Positions 8,040-15,271 of a stretch of 16,956 nt of DNA are shown here, piece by piece. The position numbers and the translations under genes were made by a program. The notes below the pieces were generated by a model. That model was not told the DNA's origin, searched no databases, and was given only the letters and a program-made list of their open reading frames with translations. Within the stretch, counting starts at the first letter, position 1. Every line of letters begins with the position of its first letter. This DNA is from SZUA-430 sp044375275 (GTDB taxonomy: Bacteria > Pseudomonadota > Alphaproteobacteria > Micropepsales > Micropepsaceae). The DNA is taken from contig JBILMZ010000057.1 of the NCBI GenBank assembly GCA_044375275.1, positions 1-16,956 on the forward strand, written 5' to 3'.

Positions 8040-9314
8040 TCAGTAAGCGCTGACGGCCAGTTCCACGGGTTCGGCGCCGAGTGTCTCGTCCTTCTGCGAC
8101 TGTCGCAGCACCGCTGGAGCCAAGGCCTGGTTTGCGGGCTTGGCAGCCGGGGCAGCAGCGGGTGCCGGCGTTGCGGTATTTGCAGGCGCCGGGGCAGGCG
8201 CTGGGGCTTCGTCGGGGATCGGCGCCATTGTTACCGGCGGCTTTCGCTTCTGGGTGACCGGTGCGGCAGGTGTCGTGACAGCTGCGGCGGGCGCAACGAT
8301 GCTCTTCGGCGCCGCAACTTCAGCAGCAACCGCCTGTGCCGGCTGAGCGTCGCCGTCGGCAACGGGCGCCATGGGCCGTGTGGGCACGGGCAGCACGCTG
8401 GTGTCCTTCGGGCGGACGAGCAGAGGGGCGCCATTGGGCGTATAGGGCGTGGCAGCAGGGACCAGAGATGCCGAAGGTGTCTCCTTTGGCGGGGTTTTCG
8501 CTGCTGGTGCTACAGCCGCCGGAGCGGGGGGCTTGGGCGCATCTGCGGGTTTGCCGTTGGTGGCGCTCAACTGGCGCATGACGGCCAAGTTGTTGAAGAC
8601 GTCCGGGCCCGTCAGATCCTGACGTGCGAGTTTCTCGGCCTCAAGCTTGTCGCCCTTGAGCGAAGCAACCATCGCCAGATTCTGGCGCATTTGAGCCGTT
8701 GCGTCCGGTCTGGCGACAAGTTTGCGCAGGATGGCCTCGCCTTGGGCGATCTGGCCGCCGAGGACATAGGACATGGCCAGGTTGCCCTGAACCGTCGGGT
8801 TGTTGGGCGAGAGGTCGAGCGCGATGAAGTAATTGTCCTGGGCCTGCTTGTGGGCGCCGGTCTGGTCGAGGGCTACGCCATAGGCCGAAAAGGTGGTCCA
8901 GTCGCGACGGTCCATCTGGACGGACTGAGCGAAGAAGGGGATCGCGTCTGAAGAACGCCCCACGGCGGTCAAGGCCTTGCCATATTCAGACAGCACACTG
9001 GGATTGTCGGGTGCGGTCATGACCACTTCCTTGAGGAGGGTCACGGCCTGCTGCGCGCCGCCCATCTGCCTCAGGTTCCTCGCGAAGCTGATGGCTGCGG
9101 GGATGTCCGCGCGGTTGGCATCATACCGGGCGCCCCAATAGGCGGCGCCGCCGACGACGTCCTGTTTTTCAGGCAAAATGAGGTTGCGCGTGCCCGGACT
9201 GTCGGAATTCGAAAAGAAGTTGGCGCCACTGCAGCCGCTCAGGGCGGCCGTTGCTGCGATGATGGCGACGCGACTGGCTGACAGGACCAGCTTGTGGCGG
9301 AGAATGGGGCGCAT
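8040..9314 (-). CDS. TadD-like TPR lipoprotein
   Basis: This is a probable outer-membrane lipoprotein of the Tad pilus system; TadD homologues are TPR proteins that help secretin assembly. The 424-residue product has a signal peptide with lipobox LSGC and the lipidated cysteine at 28. Tetratricopeptide-type helix pairs cover about 72-235 (for example LSEYGKALTAVGRSSDAIPF at 108-127 and TFSAYGVALDQTGAHKQAQD at 141-160). A long alanine/proline-rich, probably disordered region (about 255-405) and a short acidic end follow. The start at 9314 is supported by AGAGGA six bases upstream on the minus strand. It faces the pilus operon tail to tail instead of lying within it. The assignment to TadD rests on TPRs, lipobox and location; another TPR lipoprotein is possible. 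Confidence 0.75.
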   Translation of the reverse strand: MRPILRHKLVLSASRVAIIAATAALSGCSGANFFSNSDSPGTRNLILPEKQDVVGGAAYWGARYDANRADIPAAISFARNLRQMGGAQQAVTLLKEVVMTAPDNPSVLSEYGKALTAVGRSSDAIPFFAQSVQMDRRDWTTFSAYGVALDQTGAHKQAQDNYFIALDLSPNNPTVQGNLAMSYVLGGQIAQGEAILRKLVARPDATAQMRQNLAMVASLKGDKLEAEKLARQDLTGPDVFNNLAVMRQLSATNGKPADAPKPPAPAAVAPAAKTPPKETPSASLVPAATPYTPNGAPLLVRPKDTSVLPVPTRPMAPVADGDAQPAQAVAAEVAAPKSIVAPAAAVTTPAAPVTQKRKPPVTMAPIPDEAPAPAPAPANTATPAPAAAPAAKPANQALAPAVLRQSQKDETLGAEPVELAVSAY

Positions 9315-9472
9315 TTGTATTCCTCTTCGGCAGGAAAGGCGGGCGCGCGCGTTTGTGATGCTGACACCCGACAGAACGTGCGTAATGTCACTGCAAAGCG
9401 CATAACAAATGTTTAAGCATAATCGCGCGTTAACGCGGCTTTCGGCGTTATGAGTTGAGGCCTATATCTTTG
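9315..9472. promoter_or_regulatory. Divergent intergenic region between the tadD-like gene and the TAXI gene
   Basis: This 158-base gap separates two divergent genes, so it must hold both promoters unless one is leaderless. It is AT-richer than its surroundings at 9400-9435. A perfect 12-base palindrome CGCGTTAACGCG lies at 9426-9437, and a further TTAA is at 9413-9416. GAGG at 9457-9460 precedes the TAXI gene start. I could not assign -35/-10 boxes with confidence. Confidence 0.4.
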
Positions 9473-10507
9473 ATGATGAGCGTTTCGTCACGGACACAGA
9501 TGTTTGCAGTCTTCGCGGTTCTGATCACCGCGGTTTGGACCGGCGCTGGCGTGTGGCTCGCCCAGGCGCAAAATCCTCCCGAGCTCGAGCGCATTCCTTT
9601 CCAGATTGCAACAGGGCCGGTCTCGGGTTCCTACCTCCAGGCGGGGGAGGCGATTGCGATCACGATCAGCCATCCTTCGGGCCTGGTCAAATGCCAGACG
9701 GGCGCCGTGTGCGGGCCGCGCGGCCTGATCGCCACGACGCGCTCATCGAGCGGTTCCATTTCAAACGCGCTTGCCGTCCAGCGCCGCTCGGTGCAGTCGG
9801 CACTTGTCCAGGGTGACATCCTGCTCGCGGCCCTTGACGGGACGGGGCCCTTCGCCGACGAAGGATCGCTCAAGGACCTGCGCGTGCTGGCCCGCCTGCA
9901 TGACGAAGTGCTGCATGTCGCCGTGTCGACGCGTTCCCGCGTGAAGCGTCTCAAGGACCTGCAGGGCAAGCGCATTGCCATCGATACTGCAAACCTGGCG
10001 ACGGAGTACACGGTGCGGCAACTGTTTGCTGCGGCTGGGGTCCGCTTTCCGCGCTTCGTCCGGAGGATGTCGGCGGATCGCGCTGCAGAAGATATTCGCG
10101 CCGGAAAGATCGATGCCCTGTTTGTGCTGGGTGTCGCCCCCGTGTCGGCCGTCGATCAGTTGATGCGCCGTGGCTATGCCCGACTGCTGGGACTTGAAGC
10201 GCGTACACTCCAGAAGCTGTCGCGTCGCAATGAAATGTACAGCCGCCTCAGCCTGGCGGCGGGGACATACAGGTCGTCAAAGGCCATCCAGGCGCTTGGT
10301 GTTGCCAGCGTGTGGGTCGTTCACAAGAGCTTTGACCGGGTATCGGCTACCCAGATCGTGAAGGCTTTCTGGAATCCTGCCAACCAGCGTGAACTCAAGA
10401 CCCGCGGGGCGTTTTCAGCCAGCCTCGATCACAAAAAGGCGACTGTGGTGGCAAATGCGCCATTGCATGACGGTGCCCGGCGCTTCTACGCTAACCTCAG
10501 CCGTTGA
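9473..10507 (+). CDS. TAXI-family periplasmic solute-binding protein
   Basis: This is a predicted exported binding protein of the TRAP-associated extracytoplasmic immunogenic (TAXI) type. The 344-residue product has a signal peptide (about 1-32, ending AQA). The TAXI fold starts with IATGPVSGSYLQAGEAIA at 45-62, matching the family's TGGxxGxY..G..IA opening. It continues with SSGSISNALAVQRRSVQSAL at 92-111 and VQGDI, then the hinge block LQGKRIAID at 163-171. Cys74 and Cys80 could form a disulphide. ATG at 9473 is chosen; GAGG at 9457-9460 is 12 bases away. An in-frame TTG at 9470, nine bases from GAGG, is an alternative. No TRAP permease (DctQ/DctM) is adjacent; the next gene is a DUF1648-like membrane protein 21 bases on. 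The ligand cannot be told from the sequence. Confidence 0.8.
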   Translation: MMSVSSRTQMFAVFAVLITAVWTGAGVWLAQAQNPPELERIPFQIATGPVSGSYLQAGEAIAITISHPSGLVKCQTGAVCGPRGLIATTRSSSGSISNALAVQRRSVQSALVQGDILLAALDGTGPFADEGSLKDLRVLARLHDEVLHVAVSTRSRVKRLKDLQGKRIAIDTANLATEYTVRQLFAAAGVRFPRFVRRMSADRAAEDIRAGKIDALFVLGVAPVSAVDQLMRRGYARLLGLEARTLQKLSRRNEMYSRLSLAAGTYRSSKAIQALGVASVWVVHKSFDRVSATQIVKAFWNPANQRELKTRGAFSASLDHKKATVVANAPLHDGARRFYANLSR

Positions 10508-10528
10508 GGCCTTGAGGGGGGCGATGTC

Positions 10529-11122
10529 GTGGCGCGCAGGCAGCCGCTGTTCACCTATGCCGTGATGATTGTTCTGGGGCTCGCGCCTACGGCGCTGGTG
10601 TCCCATTTCTATGGAGCCCTGCCGAACAGGCTGGTGATCCAGTGGGATGTCCTGGGACACATGACGATCATTGGCACGCGCGCGAGCACTGTGCTTCTCG
10701 TGGCCAATTTTGCTGCCGTCGCCGGATTGCTTGGAACCGTCGTCGCCCTTTGGCAGCACAAGGCTTTCGTCGCCATTGATGGGTTGCGTGCGTTTCTCAT
10801 CCTGAACATGTCGCAGATCGTTGCCATCAACCTGACCTGCATCATGCTGGTGACACAGTCACTGGGGTACAACCTGACGATCAAGCCGATGATTGCGCCT
10901 GCGATGGCGGTGCTGCTGTTTGCGTCCGGTGTCCTGTTCTGGCGCGCCGAAGGGCTTGCGACCCTGAGCCTGACGCGCCTGCTTGGTGTCGTTTTCATGA
11001 TGGGTGGACTGGTTTTGCTGGGGCTGAATGCCTTTGCCTCGCCCCATGTTGTGGGCTACTACGCGAGTGCATTTGCGCTTCTGATGATGGCGGCTGCGGC
11101 CATTCCCGCCCGCGCCTCCTGA
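10529..11122 (+). CDS. DUF1648-like integral membrane protein
   Basis: This is an uncharacterised membrane protein of 197 residues with about six hydrophobic segments (roughly 8-28, 55-75, 90-110, 120-138, 148-168 and 176-193). After the first segment, YGALPNRLVIQWDVLGHM at 28-45 resembles the DUF1648 signature (LPxxxxxHW...G), which is found in SdpI-like proteins. The start is GTG: GAGGGGGG at 10514-10521 lies seven bases upstream. A nearer ATG (10524) is in another frame and closes quickly. It lies 21 bases after the TAXI gene and 36 before the aminopeptidase, so the three are probably cotranscribed. It is not an obvious DctQ small TRAP permease, though size and position could suggest one. 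I assign no function. Confidence 0.6.
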   Translation: MARRQPLFTYAVMIVLGLAPTALVSHFYGALPNRLVIQWDVLGHMTIIGTRASTVLLVANFAAVAGLLGTVVALWQHKAFVAIDGLRAFLILNMSQIVAINLTCIMLVTQSLGYNLTIKPMIAPAMAVLLFASGVLFWRAEGLATLSLTRLLGVVFMMGGLVLLGLNAFASPHVVGYYASAFALLMMAAAAIPARAS

Positions 11123-11158
11123 CACAGCTGAAAGCGTATTCACAGGGTACGGATTTCC

Positions 11159-12544
11159 ATGGGTATTGACCGCTTCTTCTCTGCAGACAGCAGCAACGCA
11201 ACACCGGTTCATCTGGTCAGTCTCGCGACTTACCAAGACCAGCTGCGCAGCACGCTGAAGCCGCATGCTTCCTGGCTCAAGGCTTCTGGCTTCACGGCTG
11301 CGGCGGGCAAGATCCAGTTTCTGCCGGCAGATGATGGAAGTGTCGGTGGCGTGGTTTTCGGCCTGGGGCGGGATGATGATGCATTCCAGTGTGCTGCGCT
11401 GCCGGGTGCACTGCCGGAAGGGAACTATCGCCTGGCCACGATCCCGGCCTCAAGCAATGCAACAATGCTCGCACTGGCCTGGGCCATGGGGCACTACCGT
11501 TTTTCGCGCTACAAGTCCAAGGACGCCGCAAAGCCGGGGCCTGTGCTCGCATGGCCCGAGGCTGCGGACCGCGCGCAGGTCCTTCGCGTGGCGCGGGGCA
11601 TGTTCCTCGCGCGTGACCTGATCAACACGCCTGCGAACGAGATGGGGCCCGGTGAACTTGCGGTCGCGGCATCGGACCTGGCGCGCGAGCACAGGGCGGA
11701 CTGTTCCGTCATTGAAGGGCAGGCGCTCGTCGAGAAGAATTTCCCCCTGATCTGGGCTGTCGGTGCCGGTTCATCGCGCAGCCCGCGGCTCATCGACATT
11801 CGCTGGGGCGATGCAAGGCATCCGAAGGTCACGCTTGTCGGAAAAGGCGTCTGCTTTGATTCCGGCGGTCTCGACATCAAACCGTCGAGCGCGATGCTCA
11901 CGATGAAGAAGGACATGGGTGGCGCTGCGGCCGTGCTGGGCATTGCCCACATGGTGATGGATGCCAAGCTGCCCGTGTCGCTGCGCGTCCTCATTCCTGC
12001 CGTCGAGAACAGCATTTCCGGGGACGCGTACAGGCCTGGCGACGTGTTTCGCAGCCGCAAGGGGCTGACGGTCGAGATCGGAAACACCGATGCCGAAGGG
12101 CGCCTGGTCCTGGCCGATGCGCTTGCCGAAGGAGACACGGAGGCGCCTGAGCTCATGATTTGCATGGCGACGCTGACGGGGGCCGCCCGCGTGGCCACCG
12201 GCTTTGACCTGCCGCCGTTCTTCACGCAGGACGATACGCTGGCCAGCCAGCTTGCGGCGGCTGCTGCCCGTGAGTCCGATGCCATGTGGCGCTTTCCGCT
12301 GTGGCGCGGCTATGCGGAGCTCATTGAAAGCAAGATCGCTGACCTCACCAACAATCCGGGCAGTCCGAATGCGGGTGCCATCACGGCGGCGCTTTTCCTT
12401 GAACGCTTTGTCGAGAAGGCCAAGTCGTTTGCGCATTTCGACATTGCGGCGTGGAATGATCGCGCCCGGCCTGGTCGTCCGCTGGGTGCGGAAGCGCAAA
12501 CCGTGCGCGCGATCTTCTCGATGCTGCAGGCGCGTTATGGCTGA
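11159..12544 (+). CDS. Leucyl aminopeptidase family protein (M17 metallopeptidase)
   Basis: This cytoplasmic two-metal aminopeptidase removes N-terminal residues from peptides. The 461-residue product has a divergent N-terminal domain (about 1-140) and the M17 catalytic domain (about 145-460). The active-site residues align with E. coli PepA at a constant offset of 41: K229, D234, K241, D252, D311, E313 and R315. They lie in the blocks VGKGVCFDSGGLDIKPSS, MKKDMGGAAAV and NTDAEGRLVLAD (the family signature, 309-320). The enzyme should therefore be active. It is about 40 residues shorter than PepA, all of it lost N-terminal to the catalytic core, as in the shorter M17 subgroup. The ribosome site is weak (GGA at 11151-11153). 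It follows the DUF1648-like gene by 36 bases. Confidence 0.93.
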   Translation: MGIDRFFSADSSNATPVHLVSLATYQDQLRSTLKPHASWLKASGFTAAAGKIQFLPADDGSVGGVVFGLGRDDDAFQCAALPGALPEGNYRLATIPASSNATMLALAWAMGHYRFSRYKSKDAAKPGPVLAWPEAADRAQVLRVARGMFLARDLINTPANEMGPGELAVAASDLAREHRADCSVIEGQALVEKNFPLIWAVGAGSSRSPRLIDIRWGDARHPKVTLVGKGVCFDSGGLDIKPSSAMLTMKKDMGGAAAVLGIAHMVMDAKLPVSLRVLIPAVENSISGDAYRPGDVFRSRKGLTVEIGNTDAEGRLVLADALAEGDTEAPELMICMATLTGAARVATGFDLPPFFTQDDTLASQLAAAAARESDAMWRFPLWRGYAELIESKIADLTNNPGSPNAGAITAALFLERFVEKAKSFAHFDIAAWNDRARPGRPLGAEAQTVRAIFSMLQARYG

Positions 12545-12564
12545 CCCGGGGGGATTCCAGAGAT

Positions 12565-12592
12565 ACAACGCCTTGGCACAAGCGTTGTGCCA
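12565..12592 (+). terminator. Hairpin in the gap between the aminopeptidase and ghrA stop codons
   Basis: TGGCACAA (12574-12581) pairs perfectly with TTGTGCCA (12585-12592) around a GCG loop. An overlapping alternative pairs ACAACGC (12565-12571) with GCGTTGT (12582-12588). A T-rich stretch (TGTCTTGTTTTC) follows on the plus strand but only about 10 bases later, so this is a weak intrinsic terminator for the aminopeptidase unit at best. The two convergent stop codons are only 90 bases apart and no other structure is visible. Confidence 0.35.
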
Positions 12593-12634
12593 TGCTGCCA
12601 GAAATGTCTTGTTTTCAAAGGAATTCAGCGTGGC

Positions 12635-13573
12635 TCAGTAGCCGCGCGTGAAGTCGACCTGGTTCTCGGGTGCCAGGCCCTGGTCGACGCGGGTGATGGT
12701 GCGCGCGACGTGGGCCATGAAGGAGGCGGGGTCCGTGGCTGCGGCTGCGTGCGGGGTCACCACGACCTTCGGGTGCGACCAGAGCGGGCTTGATGCGGGC
12801 AAAGGTTCGGTGGCGAACACATCAAGTGTTGCGCCGCGCAGGTGGTTGCTGTCGAGCGCCTCGATGAGATCTTCTTCCACCTGATGGCCGCCGCGTGCGG
12901 CATTGATTACGCAGGCCCCTGCGGGCAGGGCGGCGAAGGTCTGTGCGTTCAGGATGCCTCGCGTGTCAGGTGTCAGCGGCAGCAGGCAAACAAGGATGTC
13001 TGTCTGGGCCAGGAAAGGCTTCAGTCCGTCCTTGCCGTGGAATGTGGTGACACCTTCGATGGTCTTGGGTGTCGCGCTCCAGCCGGAGAGGCGATAGTTC
13101 AGCGCCTTCAGCGGAACCGCGGCGGCCTGTCCGAGCACGCCAAAACCCAGGATGCCGACGCGGATGTGTTCGGCGCGCGGGGACATGATCAGGCGCCACT
13201 TGGCTGAACGCTGCAGCGACTGGAGATCGTGCATGCGCCTGTGCCAGTAGAGCACGTTGAGCACGACATACTCGGTCATGGACTGGCTTAGCGTCGGATC
13301 GACCACGCGCGACAGCGGAACATGCTTCGGATAGGTCGGGTCGGCGACGATCGCATCGACGCCGGCGCCCATCGAGAAGACGACTTTCAGATTGGCGAGG
13401 GCAGAGAGCGAGCCGGGCTTTGGTTTCCAGGCGATGCAGTAGTGGATGTCATCCGCGCTGGCCGGCGGCTCTTCGGTGCGGATGTCCAGGTCAGGCAGCA
13501 GACGCCTCAGGTGAGGCGTCCACAATTCGAGCGGATAGCCAATCGGCTGAAAGTAGAGTGCGCCCTTGGCCAT
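12635..13573 (-). CDS. ghrA: Glyoxylate/hydroxypyruvate reductase A-type 2-hydroxyacid dehydrogenase
   Basis: This is a predicted cytoplasmic NAD(P)H-dependent reductase of glyoxylate or hydroxypyruvate. The 312-residue product has the D-isomer 2-hydroxyacid dehydrogenase fold. The Rossmann motif is VGILGFGVLGQAA at 139-151 (GxGxxG at 143-148). The catalytic triad is complete: R227 in NAARGG, E256 in DVFATEPLP and H275 in TPHAAAA. The N-terminal block IAWKPKPGSLSALANLKVVFSMGAGVD (47-73) and length are typical of the GhrA subgroup (E. coli GhrA is also 312 residues). The start follows the cytochrome c stop by 16 bases with no good ribosome site, so coupling is likely. The exact substrate is uncertain, because family members overlap widely. 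Confidence 0.87.
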   Translation of the reverse strand: MAKGALYFQPIGYPLELWTPHLRRLLPDLDIRTEEPPASADDIHYCIAWKPKPGSLSALANLKVVFSMGAGVDAIVADPTYPKHVPLSRVVDPTLSQSMTEYVVLNVLYWHRRMHDLQSLQRSAKWRLIMSPRAEHIRVGILGFGVLGQAAAVPLKALNYRLSGWSATPKTIEGVTTFHGKDGLKPFLAQTDILVCLLPLTPDTRGILNAQTFAALPAGACVINAARGGHQVEEDLIEALDSNHLRGATLDVFATEPLPASSPLWSHPKVVVTPHAAAATDPASFMAHVARTITRVDQGLAPENQVDFTRGY

Positions 13574-13589
13574 TTCCGGGTGCGGTCAG

Positions 13590-14330
13590 CTAGTGACCAC
13601 CACCGGCCGGCTTGGCTGGTGCCGCAGGTGCTGCTGCCGGCGTTGCGGCCGGAGCGGCAGGGGCTGCGCCGGGGGCTGCCGGTGCGGCTGCTCCTTCAGG
13701 CGTTGTGCCCGGTGGCGGTGCCTGGAGTTCGCCAGCTGGTGGCTCTGCTCCTTCAGCAGGTGCCGCGGGAGGCGCGGCCGGATTTGGTGCCGGGATGGCG
13801 AGAGGCGAATCCGACAGGGTGCGCATGTAGGCGATCAGGTTCACGCGGTCCGTCTGCTTCGACAGACCGGCGAAGGACATCTTCGTTCCCTTGATGGCGC
13901 CCTTCGGGTTCTTGAGGAACGCATCGAGCTCGTCATAGCCCCACACCTTGTCCTTCATGGCAACGAGGGCTGGAGAGTAGGCGTAGCTTGCAGCGCGCGC
14001 GTGCTGCGCGCCGACGATGGCGTAAAGGTTCGGGCCGATCTTGTCGGGTCCGCCCTTCGAGAAATCATGGCATTGCTGGCAGCGAATGTGGGCCTTGTCG
14101 CCGGCAGTGAGGTCTGCAACAGGGATCACCGTGCCCCAATCCGGCTTCGCTTCGACGACGGGACCGGTCGTTCCGCCACCGGTGCTCTCTTCAGCCACGG
14201 CGACTTCCATGCCGGGCTTTTCCGCCTTGGGCGGTGTCATCAGGTCGCCGACGAGAATGTTCAGCGTTACCACTAACAGCACGGTGCCGAGCACCGCGCC
14301 GAAAATCTTGTTCCACTCGAAGGAGTCCAT
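13590..14330 (-). CDS. Membrane-anchored class I cytochrome c with Ala/Pro-rich tail
   Basis: This is a CycM/cytochrome c552-like electron carrier on the periplasmic face of the inner membrane, probably linking the bc1 complex to a terminal oxidase. The 246-residue product has an uncleaved N-terminal anchor (about 9-28) and a linker (about 30-70). The class I cytochrome c domain (about 72-175) has the haem motif CQQCH at 84-88, GPNLYAIVG at 99-107 and the axial methionine M151 in GTKMSF. A long alanine/proline-rich tail (about 180-246) ends GGGH; it is unusual for the family core and may be a periplasmic spacer. AAGGG (14338-14342, minus strand) is well placed before the ATG. ghrA follows 16 bases later. 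kdsB is divergent. Confidence 0.9.
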   Translation of the reverse strand: MDSFEWNKIFGAVLGTVLLVVTLNILVGDLMTPPKAEKPGMEVAVAEESTGGGTTGPVVEAKPDWGTVIPVADLTAGDKAHIRCQQCHDFSKGGPDKIGPNLYAIVGAQHARAASYAYSPALVAMKDKVWGYDELDAFLKNPKGAIKGTKMSFAGLSKQTDRVNLIAYMRTLSDSPLAIPAPNPAAPPAAPAEGAEPPAGELQAPPPGTTPEGAAAPAAPGAAPAAPAATPAAAPAAPAKPAGGGH

Positions 14331-14518
14331 TGAGCAACCCTTGCACGGTAACTTTGGCGGAAGAATGCGGAGATTTCAGGACATGCTGCGCGCCAGAAAC
14401 GGCGCCGCGCAGCACTTTGAAACGCGGGGCCGACAATAGCTTTGGCGGCAATGGGGTCATTGCGGCGGAACGTCGCATTTTGGTTCTCGCGCGAAGCCTA
14501 GAACACACTGTCCTTGAG
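14331..14518. promoter_or_regulatory. Divergent promoter region between cytochrome c and kdsB
   Basis: This 188-base gap lies between divergent start codons and should carry both promoters. The clearest structure is a hairpin in which GCTGCGCG (14385-14392) pairs with CGCGCAGC (14406-14413). I cannot assign -10/-35 elements. The reading frame of kdsB is open through this region, but residues here do not resemble KdsB, so I treat it as non-coding. Confidence 0.4.
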
Positions 14519-15271
14519 ATGAGCGAACCACTGATCCTGATCCCTGCCCGAATGGCGTCAACGCGCCTGCCGGGAAAACCACTCGCCGACATTCACGGCG
14601 CCCCCATGATCGTGCATGTCTGGCGACGCGCGATGGAAGCCGCATGCGGGCGTGTTGCCGTTGCGGCAGCCGAGCCCGAAATCGTGGCTGCCGTGACGGC
14701 AGCTGGCGGCGAGGCCGTGCAGACGGACCCCAACCACCCATCCGGGTCGGATCGGATCTTTGAGGCGCTCACGCGGCTTGACCCGGGGGGCAAGCACCAG
14801 GTGATCGTCAATGTGCAGGGCGACCTGCCGACGCTGGACCCCGCGCTCGTGCGCGGCGTGTTCGAGACCCTGATGCAGTCCGGCGCGGACATGGCCACGC
14901 TTGTCACCGAGATCGTCGAGGAGTCCGAGCGGACGAATCCGAATGTGGTGAAGGCCGTGGTGGCGATTGCGCCCGGGCGGACAGAGGGGCGGGCGCTCTA
15001 CTTCACGCGCGCAACGGCGCCGTGGGGCGCGGGCCCGCATTACCATCACATCGGCATGTACGCCTATCGCCGGCCGGCGCTCGAGCGGTTCGTGAAGCTG
15101 CCGCCGTCGCCACTCGAGCAGCGAGAAAGGCTCGAGCAGTTGCGGGCCCTTGAGGCCGGCATGTCGATTGCCATTCGTGTCGTTGATGCCGTGCCGCTTG
15201 GCGTCGACACGCCTGAAGACCTGGAACGTGCGAAACAACTCATCGGGATGAAATCCCGGAAGGCCACATGA
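14519..15271 (+). CDS. kdsB: 3-deoxy-manno-octulosonate cytidylyltransferase
   Basis: KdsB activates Kdo with CTP to CMP-Kdo in the cytoplasm, an essential step of lipopolysaccharide core synthesis. From the ATG at 14519 the product is 250 residues (E. coli KdsB is 248). It starts with the nucleotidyltransferase motif LIPARMASTRLPGKPL at 7-22. Further family blocks are PNHPSGSDRI at 71-80, NVQGDLP at 98-104 (metal-binding D102; E. coli has QGDEP), HHIGMYAYR at 176-184, LEQLRALE at 205-212 and the C-terminal GVDTPEDLERA at 228-238. The frame is open 285 bases further upstream, but homology begins at this ATG. The ribosome site is poor (only TTGAG just before it). The stop overlaps the pheA start as ATGA. 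Confidence 0.95.
   Translation: MSEPLILIPARMASTRLPGKPLADIHGAPMIVHVWRRAMEAACGRVAVAAAEPEIVAAVTAAGGEAVQTDPNHPSGSDRIFEALTRLDPGGKHQVIVNVQGDLPTLDPALVRGVFETLMQSGADMATLVTEIVEESERTNPNVVKAVVAIAPGRTEGRALYFTRATAPWGAGPHYHHIGMYAYRRPALERFVKLPPSPLEQRERLEQLRALEAGMSIAIRVVDAVPLGVDTPEDLERAKQLIGMKSRKAT

Noticed and set aside
7986..8951. Long open frame on the + strand opposite the TadD-like lipoprotein gene (321 codons)
   Set aside because: It starts inside the terminator hairpin, and its product is rich in Arg, Gly and Cys as expected from the antisense of a GC-rich Ala/Pro gene. The minus-strand gene has a lipobox, TPRs and a good ribosome site.
9413..9433. Possible CtrA site from two TTAA half-sites before the TAXI gene
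   Set aside because: The half-sites are 13 bases apart rather than seven, and neither has a partner at the right distance.
10529..11122. Reading the small membrane protein as a DctQ-type TRAP small permease
   Set aside because: It has about six hydrophobic segments rather than four and a DUF1648-like motif, and no large DctM permease is next to it.
14234..14518. Upstream extension of the kdsB reading frame by 95 codons
   Set aside because: The extension overlaps the start of the divergent cytochrome c gene, has a low-complexity Arg/Ser/Cys composition, and KdsB homology and normal length begin at 14519.
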